A stretch of DNA of 64,000 nt from Anthopleura xanthogrammica (GCA_964019055.1 OZ025219.1:142501-206500), one strand, 5' to 3'. Positions 22,416 through 33,478 are shown, numbered from the stretch's first letter. Program-made: numbers and translations. Notes: generated by a model from the sequence alone, not told the origin.

Positions 22416-23243
22416 ATGGCAGCAAAAATGGATCTTTCAACGGTAGAAACAAGGCCAGTGAGTTGTACACTGAACAGATACAACATTAATATCAAAGAAC
22501 ACTATGGACTTAATGCCAATACGGGCTTCTGGTGGCTTCACTTTATGTTTGAATACGAGCTCGACAAGGAAATCGAAGTGCGCTTGGCGAACTTCAAGCA
22601 CAGCAGCAGCGATGATATTTGGACGCTTGAAATAGTAAAATGTAGCTATTTGAGCATCACTTGTAAGGAAGAAATGGCCTCGCTGGATATGAAAGACGAG
22701 CTTGTGAAGTATCGAGAGATGTGTCGACTGAACGAAAGCGCTGGAAGCCCTGAAAAGCTCCGTAAGTACCTGGAAACCAATATTTTGCCTCTCATAATCA
22801 AAAAGATCAAGTACACAAGATTCAGCCCTCAGTTCTGTTTCTTTCTAAGCCACAAATCCAAGGATAAGCCATTGATGCGTACGTTTGAGAATGGTCTAAA
22901 GTTTCTCGGTTATCAGACGTGGCTAGACGAGGCAAACATGCCAGTGGCTGCTCGTCTAGAGGGCGCGCTGAAGGTCTCCATCGAGAAATGCGATTGTCTT
23001 ATAGCATGGCTCAATAAAGAGTACTTTGAGAGCGACTACTGCAAAGCAGAACTTTTGTACGCTAATAAGCTTCGTAAAATTATTCTTCCTTTCGGTGTCT
23101 ACAGTGAAATCAAGGAGTATTTAACGGGAGACCTGAAATTCTTAGCACAGCTCCATATTTACGATACTTCGACGTCATCGTTCTTTGAAGTGTTGCGGCG
23201 TATCGATGACGCTTTATTTAACTTTGAGAGCCTCACTATATAG
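22416..23243 (+). CDS. TIR-domain protein, single exon
   Basis: A 275-residue protein. Residues 1-135 have no domain I recognise. Residues about 138-265 form a TIR domain: FLSHKSKD at 143-150 is box 1 of the TIR_2 style, followed by YQTWLDEANMP (166-175). SDYCKAEL at 206-213 places Glu212 where enzymatic TIR domains have the catalytic NAD-cleaving glutamate (SxxCxxE pattern). There is no signal peptide, membrane segment, death domain or leucine-rich repeat, so it is a cytosolic TIR-only protein, not a Toll receptor. The residues fit either NAD hydrolase activity or adaptor signalling. It converges on a TPR-CHAT gene 2.1 kb away and lies between two direct repeats. TIR identity is secure; the activity is inferred. 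Confidence 0.9.
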   Translation: MAAKMDLSTVETRPVSCTLNRYNINIKEHYGLNANTGFWWLHFMFEYELDKEIEVRLANFKHSSSDDIWTLEIVKCSYLSITCKEEMASLDMKDELVKYREMCRLNESAGSPEKLRKYLETNILPLIIKKIKYTRFSPQFCFFLSHKSKDKPLMRTFENGLKFLGYQTWLDEANMPVAARLEGALKVSIEKCDCLIAWLNKEYFESDYCKAELLYANKLRKIILPFGVYSEIKEYLTGDLKFLAQLHIYDTSTSSFFEVLRRIDDALFNFESLTI

Positions 23244-23441
23244 AAGACATCCTCTTACTAACACCAATGACTTGCTTCACGTACGATTACGCTCAAGATG
23301 ATATTTTAAAGGCGGTCACTTTACTAGAGATCGAATCGACTTGATAGTCATATGAATTAATTAAAAATTAAAAACTTCCTTGAAGCATGCAAGATAGTTT
23401 ACACAAAGCGCTCCTGTTTCGAACCATAGCCTAAGCCTTTC

Positions 23442-24006
23442 TTAAGGGCCATCCTTTTTCAAACACTTTTTGGGTAAAATCTCTATTTTTTAAACAGTTT
23501 TTGAAAAAAATTTAAACATTTTTCTCGAAAAAAATTTAAACACTTTTTTCTGAAAAAAAAATGTAAACACTTTTTTGGGGGGTTGTCTATGCACAGGCAA
23601 CCCAAGCTCACTACATTTATAAGAGAATGTAGTTTCTCTATTGCGTGACGACCCTAAGAGCGTCTGCGTAGGAGGCTAACTTACCTGTTGTGTTGTTCTG
23701 TTTAATTTTGACTCTTGTATGCATTTTCAGCGAGTTTTGAGCGGTATTTGCTGAAAAAATCCATCACTAAGATATGACTTGTAAATAAACGGAATAACAC
23801 AACAGGTAAGTCGACAATTTCTTATTTACGTTTTTCCAAATAAAATACAGCATATTCTAAATCCCCATACGTTCTCTTATAAATGTAGTGAGCTTGGGTT
23901 GCCTGTGCACAGACGACCCCAAAAAATAGTGTTTAAATTTTTTTCAAAAAAGTGTTTAAAAAATAGGATTTTACCCAAAAAGTGTTTGAAAAAGGATGGC
24001 CCTTAA
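23442..24006. mobile_element. Kolobok/T2-like non-autonomous DNA element with TTAA target duplication
   Basis: The element begins TTAAGGGCCATCC and ends GGATGGCCCTTAA. The two arms, about 23442-23630 and 23871-24006, are inverted copies that include GGCAACCCAAGCTCACTACA. TTAA at both borders (23442-23445, 24003-24006) is the expected target duplication of Kolobok and piggyBac elements. A GG start after TTAA is as in Xenopus T2 elements, which favours Kolobok. A second inverted pair around TTACCTGTTGTG lies inside. There is no transposase frame, so it is a MITE. Confidence 0.75.
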
Positions 24007-24612
24007 ACGGGCTCCGTACTTATCTCATTGAAGGTATGGCATTTTTGCTGAAATTGTTTTTAATTTAGAGGTTAGGGTTAAGTGAAATTGAAAATCAATG
24101 TAAAAATAAATAAACTTTGAAATGAAGAAATATAAACTCTTTTAAAACATCTTTTTTTCACGGGTTTTCTTCACTATCTTCACATCATCACTTCTCACTT
24201 ATCATATCAATTCCAATGCTTCGGATCGTCTGTGGAAACGTTTTAACGTACTAATTGACGAAAGTAACTGATTTAAATTGCCCAAACTGATATAAACTTT
24301 TGCAGCACAAACAACCCCGCTTCGAAACTAAGACAAGAATCATTGATCATCACATTTTCAAGGCAGTAAAAAATTTGTTGAATGGGATCATAATCCATAC
24401 TAGACCATAGAACAAAGAAAACCATTGATCTCTAGTCTAAAAGATGAAAAGGAGGAAAATGCAAGAAAATATCGGTAGGTTTCATAAGTATATTTTCCTC
24501 TTTGTGACATGCTGTTTATAGCCAAATATATGAACTGTAAAAAAAATCGCACGAAGTCGTATTTTAAGTTTTTTCTTTACTACATAATACTTTTCAGCAG
24601 CATAAGTGGTTT

Positions 24613-24834
24613 ACAAACTCAATGATTTACTCATGGAATATCTGTCAGACATTTATCTACTGCAGAAAATTAAATCTCAATAACAGATATGCTTTGTGTC
24701 AGTTGTTTTGAAAACCACTATCAAAAGTGAATCCTTATTTACAAAAGTGAATCCTTATTTTCCCCAATGCTTAATGAGATCGGCATCCTTTCCCAACCCC
24801 ACCCCCTCATATAGTGTTATAGCTAAAAAGAACA
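24613..24834. repeat. Right copy of the ~225-bp direct repeat flanking the TIR gene
   Basis: Same orientation and order as 21086-21313, with small differences including a duplicated AAAGTGAATCCTTATTT word at 24724-24760. The two copies bracket the TIR gene and the TTAA element. Confidence 0.85.
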
Positions 24835-25012
24835 GTACCTTCAGTCCCGTTTTTGGTAAAAGCAGCTTGGATGAAATGTTTCTTAACATTCCATTTCACT
24901 TGATATTTTTGGTCAATTACTCCTCTTTTCTTATTTATGTGGAAGTAGCTAAAACTAAGAATGTCATTTCCAGAAAAAGTAGAATATAAAAAACCAAGAT
25001 TATCTGTTGATA

Positions 25013-25073
25013 TTCCTTTCCTTTCCTTTCCTTTCCTTTCCTTTCCTTTCCTTTCCTTTCCTTTCCTTTGCTT
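25013..25073. repeat. CCTTT microsatellite
   Basis: About 12 units of TTTCC, followed by related degenerate pyrimidine sequence to about 25120. Confidence 0.95.
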
Positions 25074-25157
25074 TGTATGTCATTTCCTTCCTTTCCTCTT
25101 CCTTTGCCTGCCTCTCTTCTTTTAGCCCTCACTCGTACAAATCTCAATTATGCTATC

Positions 25158-25250
25158 TATGTTGAGATTCTAGTAACAAAATACATTTTGAGCATCTTCA
25201 TCTCAGATGAAGATGCTCAAAATGTACTTTGTTACTAGAATCTCAACATA
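25158..25250. repeat. 93-bp near-perfect palindrome (foldback)
   Basis: TATGTTGAGATTCTAGTAAC at the left is mirrored by GTTACTAGAATCTCAACATA at the right, with AGATGAAGATGCTCAAAA around the centre. It sits 73 bases beyond the stop of the TPR-CHAT gene, so a transcript reading through would form a long hairpin. Confidence 0.9.
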
Positions 25251-25322
25251 AGCTGTTTAAGCTGTATCTAGTGGTTAAAGCCGCATTTGACAAGTCGGTT
25301 CCTGAAGAGTTCCTCCAGCCTC

Positions 25323-28300
25323 TCAGTCTGTAAAATCGATTGTTACATCATCTCCTATCAGAAAAAATGGCGCCCAATACTTTGGTTCATTAAATCTCAC
25401 ACTCTGTCTCATGTCGTTCATTGCCATTTGAAGACTCCTACTGGCGCTTTTCCCGCTTTTTAAATGCTCGTAGAACGTTTTCATAAACTCGAGTGTTGCA
25501 TCGTCATCGATGGCCCACAAAGACGCTACCACTGCACGAGCACCTGACGCTAGAAAGGCTCGACACATGCCAACTACTCCTTCAGCTCTGATTTCACCAC
25601 GTCCACTGTGACAGCAGCTTAACACAACTAACTGTGCACGTACTTGAGCCTGCTGTACGTCAGCCATGGTCAGCATGTAATCTTCTTCATCTGGGATCTT
25701 TGTTGCTCTTATCTCAGGAGAAGGTGCAAGTACGATGGTAGCTTTTGATAGGATACCATGTGCGGCAATGTGAACAACAGATACTCCTCCTCGTAGTTTC
25801 TCTAGGACGCGAGGCTTTGTAGCATCGGCTGCCACTAATGGACGTACCCCTAGTATGTTAGCAATGTCTATTGCCTCGTCTAGAGCACCAAATAGTGGCT
25901 CAATATCCCGTTCTTTTCCATCCATCATGACTTTACCAACCAAAGGATTACCAATTATCAGTGCACCTTTCCTGTGATGTTGATCCGCCGGCCGTTCCTG
26001 GAGAACCTTTAGTGTAGCAATCGATGGAGCAAGTCTGATACGCTTAGTTTCTGACAAATATTTCCCCGTGTCTGGGTCCCGTAAGGCAGAAAATGGTACG
26101 CAGTTTAACTGGCCATCAGGAATGATCATAATCTCATCTTGATCGACAAAGTCCTTTACTGGACCTATCAAGGTGTCATATAAAATTGTTAACGCGTTCC
26201 CATGGAGATCTAAGTCTTGAGATCTTTCTCCCCTTGAGTCAGAGCCAGTGACGCACTGTGAGACATCCATTCCCAAAAGGGCATTTGTGCATGAGGCATA
26301 GATAGATTCATTTATCCTATTTCCTCTCTTAGTATTTTCTGGATTTGCGTTCAGCGACCGGTCCTCACATTTTCCCACTTTACGCACATTTATTTCGTCA
26401 AACGCATGATCAATCAAGTTCAGAAAACCCGGTCCCTTTTCGCTCATTTCAAACAGTTGAAAATCACTCTTCAATGTGTTTTCATTGGTATCGGTAAAGA
26501 ACAATAGGACCCCGTCATCAAATAAAGAATAAAACAGAACAGAAAAGCCATTGTTTGAAGCTGCAAAGGCTTGGATTTCTGGATAGTTTTTCTGTTCTTC
26601 GTCGATCCCTTCTTCATTCATCCCAAAGTTCGAGACCAAAAGATCTTTCAATGCTCGTGCTCGACAACGATCTGACACTAAAAGTGCCTCCTCGACTTGA
26701 TTGGTAGTAGTTAATACTATTGACAGACACTTGTAGCAATCATGATATTTATCTATAATAGATATCTTAAACTCGTCGTTGCTGCCAAGAGATGCAAAGA
26801 TTAATTCAAAGTATTGCAATGCTTCCCGAAGGTATTTCTCAGAAGCATTCCACTGACCATCTCGGTAGAGTAACTGACCCAACATTGAATAGAACAACGA
26901 TTGGTGAACACTATTTCCGATCTCCTTCATGTCTGTTAATATTTCCCAACAGTACTCTAAGGCCTGATCGTGCTGGCTCATTAAAGTGTATAATCTTAGG
27001 ATAACTACGTTACACCATAGTTTCGTCCCTGTATCTCCTACTACTTTCTTCAAGTGTTTGAGTACTGCAAGGGCTTTTTTGTACTCTTTCTTGGAATGGC
27101 AAAAACAGAAGTGCCTCAAGAGCGCTAGCGATTCTTTCTCTAAGTCATTTGTTTTTACTGCTTCGTCAATTGCATCAAGGAGATCTTGTTCAGGCCCATT
27201 TGGTATGTCTATCAGCTCTCCTATAATTTGCTCGTTGGGAAAGAACTCTCTGTACATTCCAACACTGACATTCAATATATGCTGCAAATATCTGAATGAA
27301 TTTGTGAATTCATTGTTGTTCAGTTCTTGGGCAATATTTTTGCCCTCATTTAGATGCAAGAGAGCTTGATTCAGCATAGGGAAACTCAGGAATATTCTTA
27401 TCAGATCATGATGGACTCTCACCTCAGTCATTTTGTCTCCATTTTTCTTTGCTGTGTCAATACATTTCTTGAAGAAGAAGATGGCATTTTCATGCTGCAT
27501 TAGTTTGTCGTATGCAAGACCAAGCAAAAGATATGAAGCCATTTCAGCGTGTGAGTCACAAGTTTGCTCAGAGATTTCCAAGCCTTTTTTACTGTATTCC
27601 ATACTTTCTTCGTATTGTTCAGCTATGAAAAGCACCTTTGCAACAAGTAAATATGCATTCATCTCAATGCTTTTGCGGCCAATTTCCTTGGCTATGTCAA
27701 CACACTTTTTGCTACAACAAATAGCTTTGTCATACTGATTTATATCTTTATAGATTTTCACAAGAATATGATAAGCGTACTTCTCTGACTCTATATCTCC
27801 AATATGTTTCGCGATGTCTATACATTTCCTACCGTAGCGAATTGCATCATTATGCAGTCTGAGTTGTGCATGTGTCATTTGTAGTCTACCATACGCCTTC
27901 ATCTCCATATCATTGTTACCTGTGTCTTCAGCCATCTGAATACATGGTTGTAGCAGACATTAGCATCTTCGTATTGTAATAGTTCTTCATATGCTTTTCC
28001 TAGTTCAAAATATCCATAAATCTCAATGGTAATGTTGCCAGTTTCCATGGCAATTGCAATGCATTTTTTGCAGGATATAATGACATTTTCAAAGTTTTTT
28101 AGACTTCGATACGCTCTCCCTACTTCTAAATGAACATGCATCTCAATTTCTCTGTTCCCAGTTTCCTTGGTGATCTCGATACAGTTTCTCCAGTAGTTAA
28201 TGGCATCATCGTACTGCTGTAGTCCTGCGTATGCTCTTCCAAGCTCCAAACATACATACATCACTTCATTTCTCTTGCAGGTCTCCTTAGCAATGTCAAG

Positions 28301-28825
28301 GCTTTTCTTGAAGTAGAGAATGGCATCTTGATATTTTTTAATACAAAGAAATGCTTTTCCCACCACATAACATGCATCCATTTCTCTCTGTTTGTAACCC
28401 ATCTCCTTTCCAATATCAATGCACTTCTTGCCATAAACTATCGCCTCTTCGCACTCACTTTGCTCTTCATAACCTGACACGCGTTTGCTAAACATTACAA
28501 AAATTAAAATTGCCCCTTCCATGGCAATCGCGTCTTCATAATATTGAGCAATTTTTATGCATTCTTTATATAGACAAATAGTCTGTTTTAAGGAGAGTCC
28601 AAGGTCTACTTTACTTCCCCGGGCCTGCAGGCTTATACAAAACCTGACGAACACTATGATATTCAATGATGTCCTTGCGAAGGAACGAAGATATACTTCC
28701 ATGTGCGGACACTCGTTTACCAAACAAAACTGCTGGTGTTTAGCAAGTTTGAGGTCCAGGTTTTTAGCTGCACTTGAAAAAAACTTTACGAACAAGAATC
28801 TCTCATAAATTGTACTTTCCATCAT
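25323..28825 (-). CDS. TPR-CHAT protein (caspase-like protease fold), interrupted by an apparent 1-nt frameshift
   Basis: Two frames form one protein: 27899-28825 (308 codons) and 25323-27935 (870 codons). They join at about 27943-27952, where the TPR pattern (YN..CIQMAEDTG) continues across frames. One added base would give about 1167 residues. The N-terminal and middle parts hold many 40-residue TPR units (CIDIAKEIG-type helices), then the linker RCRARALKDLL typical before CHAT. The CHAT domain occupies roughly the last 400 residues, with VVHIAAHG and LSCCHSGRGE. In the 870-residue part the predicted dyad is His726 and Cys775. CHAT domains are clan CD caspase-like proteases. TPR-CHAT relatives, often named TTC28-like, are expanded in corals. 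The break may be an assembly error or real inactivation. Substrate and trigger are unknown. Confidence 0.85.
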
Positions 28826-30520
28826 GTCTTCTTTGAGCTGGTTTTAAAAATCAGAAAGGATCAGGATAATCTTTTGTACTGATAAAACTCTGTAGCCTTT
28901 TGAATAAAACGAAAAAAAGAGTATTAATAGCAGAGCAGTGGGCTTTCGATGGAGAGGCTATTCTTCAATTTCAATTAGAACTGAGGAAGTGTGGAATTTT
29001 TTTGCATGCAGGAGCGTGGAAAAAAAAGACTACCTGAACACCAACCCTCATAACTAAGGAGCAAGTCAATAAGCCATATCTACTCACCTATGACATCGGG
29101 TTCGGGTGTCATTTCTATTTGGCACGTCATCGATACCCAAGAGTTGAATGGCAAGTGCACGGTTTTTGAGTTTTACCTCAGCACGTAGTTTACATTTGAT
29201 ATTCAGCTGCAGTCTGAATGTCGGCTTAGAAAACTCACACCAAACAGTCCTAACGTCCTTGAACGTATTAACGCATTTTACAGCCCAACTCCAAAAGTTC
29301 ATTTCAATACTAAGCTGATTCAAGCATCGCCTGGGAAGCATTATTTATATCTAATATTGCAATTTGATATGAAGGATGTTATTACCCAAGCAATAAAATC
29401 CGTGATATCTTTCTGTTTCAACACCTTTTTTTAGCTTTATTTCATTTTTTAATAATCATTTTCTCAAACGCTCACTTCCGTAAGATCAGCGATCACTCTG
29501 CGCCTTGTTTCTGAAATGTCAAATTTACACTGAGATCTGTGGTTCTCCTCGTATAATCCAGGCTGTTCTCAATAGTTTTGTAGACAGACCGCTCTCTTCA
29601 AGATATGTAACCATATCTTCTATCATCTTGAAATTAGACACTTAGACTTCATGTTTTGGTTTTGTAATTCTGTTTCATGTTATATACTATATTTAAAAAC
29701 CGAAACATTGGAGTTCCCTTTCCATTCCTGCTTCCTTTTACGTATAAATTATTTAGATCAAGTTATATCCATGTTTTGGTATTGTAATTCTGTTTCATGT
29801 CATAATATATTTAAAAACCGAAACATCGAAGTTCCCTTTCCATTCCTGCTTTCTTTTTACGTATAGATTATTTAGGTAAAGCCATTTTTAGCAACATCTC
29901 TATGAAATCAACGAAATTAATATTTTTACATTTTTGACATTCTCATAGCATTCATACTAATATATAAGAGCCATTTTGTGGTGCAATAAAGGGAACGTTC
30001 TCAAAACAAGTTATATTTCTCGGATTTCGCTTTCCGCCATTATTCAAACGTTCTCTTTGTGACGTCAGTTTGTCACTATTGATAATCCTCATGGCTTGAT
30101 GTCATATGTGGATATTCTGTAATTGAGGTTTCTTTCTTGAAAATAAAGCCAAGAAGACGCGTTGTGGAGCAAGAATGTAGCAATAAGTCCTAAACCTGGA
30201 CGCTAAAAGCAAAGCGTTGAGTAACTGACGTCACGGGTATGAACGAGATGGATTAATGGCGGACGATATTCTTAGACAATTCAACTCAGAATTCGAGCTA
30301 TTATATTTTTGTTTTTCTCTTTTTGACATCGGGTTTCTCTTTCTCTTAACTATTTTTGTAATTTGTCATAAAAAAAATGTACGTATGCGCGTACTCTAAT
30401 ACCTACTCTACCCTACTCTTATGCAATCAAAAACGAAGTTCCTACAAGGTTATGCTCACTTTTTTTTTATTTCCTTTTTTTTTTCTTTTTCTACATTTTT
30501 CATTTTCTCAAAGGTCATGT
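28826..30520. other. Intergenic between TPR-CHAT gene and pseudogene
   Basis: Contains a 120-bp tandem duplication at 29650-29882. The rest is AT-rich, with a CTTTTT-rich stretch near 30455-30500. No gene was recognised. Confidence 0.4.
29650..29882. repeat. 120-bp tandem duplication, two copies
   Basis: Copies start at 29650 and 29770 with CATGTTTTGGT and share GTTCCCTTTCCATTCCTGCT. They differ at about ten positions and by small indels, so the duplication is not recent. Confidence 0.85.
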
Positions 30521-31689
30521 TTATACAATCAAAGTGGCGTCATCTCTTATGATAAAAAATGGCGCCCAACCCTTAGGACTACTAAAGTTTTTGGACTTTC
30601 TCATTTCACTCATTGTCAGATGTAGACTCGTACTGGCGCTTTTCCCATTTTTTAGATTGTAATAAAATAGTGTCATGAATTCAAGAGATGCATCGTCATC
30701 GATGGCCCACAGAGATGCCACCACTGCACGCGACGGGAGCACCTGACGCTAGAAAGGCTCGACACATGCCTTCCAATTTCTTTCGCTATGCTAAGACTTC
30801 TTGCACTATAAAGCACTGCCTCTTCTGGATTCAAACTCTGAAAAATATTTGATAAGTAAAGAGTTGCCTTTGACTCCACAGATTTCACACCATTTTCAGT
30901 TCTTTGGCCAGTTCAAAAACCTTCTTACTAAATGCTGCATTCTTTCCGAACTCTCTTAGTGTTTCAAAAGTTTCTGCTAAACATAGATACAGTATGCCTG
31001 GATCTCCGTCGTCTTGTCGTCAACATATTTTCCTAGTTTTGTTCAGTTCACAACTTGCCCTCCACAGCACTCCACAGCAACGAGGATGCTTTCATCTCAG
31101 CTTCATTATCACCGGTGTTCCTAGCAGCTTCCAACAGCTTATTGGCGTACAGAATAAGATCATCATACTTACACATTCGCCCTGTTGCATCACATATACA
31201 CTTGTATGCTTCGACCACACTATCACTATCTCCAGTTTCCATGGCTATTTCGAGGCCTTTTTTACAGTAAAATACAGCTACATCGTACTGTTTCAGCTTC
31301 GAATACGTTTCTCCCAATCTCAAATATGCTGTCATTTCACTTTCTTTGTTATTAAGTTTTAAAGATATTTGAAGAAACTTTCTTATAAAGAGAATGGCAT
31401 TTTCGTGGTGATTCAGCGTACTGTATACTAAAGATATAAGAATATATGCGGCTAGCTTACTTTCTTCATCACCATATTTCCTCAAGACTGGCAAATGTTC
31501 CTTTAGGCACGCCAAGGCCTCCGTGTACTTTGACAGACTGTTGTACAGAAATGCCAACCTAAAGCTATAATGAATTATAAAGAAACCAACCCCGCTTTGT
31601 TTTGCTGTCTCTAAATTCTCTTTGTGAAGACAAATCTGTTCTTCCGCTGTCTGGGGGTCTGAATATTCAGCAAACAGTAATTCTTCCAT
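30521..31689 (-). pseudogene. Rearranged TPR-CHAT pseudogene
   Basis: The first 214 codons (31689 to 31048) hold TPR units like those of the gene at 25-29 kb, starting MEELLFAEYS. They end at a frameshift beside a perfect 10-bp tandem duplication (31060-31079). TPR-like sequence continues in other frames (YLCLAETFETL, then NPEEAVLYSARSL). It then jumps at about 30765 straight into the end of a CHAT domain (GMCRAFLASGA). The region that should carry the linker, the catalytic His and the catalytic Cys is missing. A further 7-nt insertion splits SGA from RAVVASLWAIDDDA. The remaining CHAT tail reads to a stop at 30521. The lesions are inconsistent with a functional protease; the 5' TPR part could still make a truncated product. 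Confidence 0.85.
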
Positions 31690-31913
31690 TTCGATATTCT
31701 TGATCTATTCCTTGATATCTGCCATTTTAATCCATGATGTTGAAATTGATATTCTTTGTAGATCAAACTGAAGATCCCCTAAAAATGATTTATAAACCTT
31801 ATTTACATGTACGCAGTTGAGGGGATTTTTCATCTTGACTGTAACTCACGATAGTTTTTTGGTTTCAAATTTCATTCTCTTCAAGTCTAGAGTTTCGTAT
31901 TTCGCTTTTTGGG

Positions 31914-32175
31914 AATCAAGGGTGGAGTCAGTAGCGGTAGTGCATTCGTCTCTTAACTCTCAAATCTAGGGTTCATTTTCTGGACTCGGCATCACGTGAA
32001 AGCAGAGTTTGTTAGGTCTCTCCCTTGATTCGAGGGTTTTTCTGCGGGCTCTCCGACTTTCTTCCATCTGCAAGACCTAACACCCTATTTTTCTATTTGA
32101 TCTGTGAGATAGTCATACCCTAACTTTGATCAGCAAAGAGGCTGTTTCAGGTAAATAATAAAATTTGAAGTTTCA
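31914..32175 (+). mobile_element. tRNA-derived SINE-like copy
   Basis: The 5' part (TAGCGGTAGTGCATTCGTCT, then GGGTTCATTTTC) resembles tRNA A and B boxes. The body has TTAGGTCTCTCCCTTGATTC and GGGCTCTCCGACTTTC, and the tail has TTTGATCAGCAAAGAGG. The same words in the same order occur at 48.6 and 62.0 kb, and the tail alone at 50.9 kb. Borders are approximate. Confidence 0.6.
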
Positions 32176-32802
32176 TGTTAGCGAGAGTCTCTAAATAGAG
32201 CTCGCGTACACCTGTCTAGGTACTTCTTATCAGAAACTGAAAGCTTATGTAATTCTTTATAAATAAAATACTAAAATAAAAAATGGGGGTCACCGTTGTT
32301 GTTTTCAAGATATAGCCGATCGAAACCGTTTTCGCAACGAGTGTGACGGAGTTTGATATTGAAAAACATAGGTCACGCGCGCGCACTGTCACGCCATATG
32401 CGCAGAACAGATGCGCAAAAACAATGCCCGCGAACGTCCTTAAGCCCGATATCTATTCATGTACTCTATATCCTCTATTTATTATTTCAGGGCTGGTTTT
32501 AAGCCGATTGGGACGGGTGGAAAATAGCATGCAGTCACTTGTGAGTTTTTAATTTTTTGCATGTGAGCTTTTAATATGGCTAATTCTTCAACATCTAAAG
32601 TTCTTGATGGCCTCGAATTTTTCAAGGCACGCAAGGAATGTATTGTCTATGGCTATTAAGAAGGATAAATATCGAAATTCGAATTTGATGATGCGACATG
32701 TATGTACTATGTATGTATCATGATCAACAACTACGAAAATCGTATTTGAATTGTTTCGTTTTGAATACCAGGAACCAAAACGAGAAGAAAACGCTAATGG
32801 AT

Positions 32803-32943
32803 GAATAATGGGGAATAATGGGGAATAATGGGGAATAATGGGGAATAATGGGGAATAATGGGGAATAATGGGGAATAATGGGGAATAATGGGGAATAATG
32901 GGGAATAATGGGGAATAATGGGGAATAATGGGGAATAATGGGG
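32803..32943. repeat. 10-bp satellite GGGGAATAAT, first block
   Basis: About 14 uninterrupted units. The same unit in the same phase resumes at 33241, on the other side of a ~295-bp non-repeat insert. Confidence 0.98.
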
Positions 32944-33127
32944 ATTAGAAAAAACCTACTAATGGTCTATCACCAATCGAGCCCTGTGATTGGCTGAGCT
33001 ACTAGGGGTCTATTAGTGATAGACCTCTAGTAGCGAAAAGCGCCGGTTTTGAAAACCAAAAAAAATATATTTAAAGCAAAATCCAAAACTTTTTGCACCC
33101 TTTTATTGGACCGATTAGTAGGTTTTT

Positions 33128-33240
33128 ACTAAAACAATTAGACCTCTCGCCCTCATGGCCTACGAGTCAATAGCCCATTCGGCCTTCGGCCTCATGGGCT
33201 ATTGACTCGTAGACCATTCGGACTCGAGGACTAATTGTTA
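33128..33240. repeat. Foldback between two satellite blocks
   Basis: The arms AACAATTAGACCTCTCG... and ...GACTCGAGGACTAATTGTT are inverted, with a strong inner stem CTACGAGTCAATAGCCCAT / ATGGGCTATTGACTCGTAG and a GGCCTTCGGCC tip. Related TCTATCAC / GTGATAGA words occur just upstream (32960-33025), so the whole insert 32944-33240 may be one element. Confidence 0.85.
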
Positions 33241-33478
33241 AATAATGGGGAATAATGGGGAATAATGGGGAATAATGGGGAATAATGGGGAATAATGGGG
33301 AATAATGGGGAATAATGGGGAATAATGGGGAATAATGGGGAATAATGGGGAATAATGGGGAATAATGGGGAATAATGGGGAATAATGGGGAATAATGGGG
33401 AATAATGGGGAATAATGGGGAATAATGGGGAATAATGGGGAATAATGGGGAATAATGGGGAATAATGGGGAATAATGG
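33241..33478. repeat. 10-bp satellite GGGGAATAAT, second block
   Basis: About 24 perfect units ending AATAATGGTGGCG. The ending runs into GTGGCGTAGTAGTAGTGCATTCG, which resembles the head of the SINE-like family. Confidence 0.98.

Larger units (their letters stand above)
23244..25322. other. Intergenic between convergent TIR and TPR-CHAT genes
   Basis: Filled with repeats: the TTAA-flanked inverted-repeat element (23442-24006), the right copy of the direct repeat (24613-24834), a CCTTT microsatellite (25013-25073) and a 93-bp palindrome (25158-25250). No gene was recognised. Confidence 0.6.

Noticed and set aside
32803..33478. Regularly spaced repeats considered as a CRISPR-like array
   Set aside because: The units are contiguous 10-mers without spacers, and the sequence is from an animal genome.
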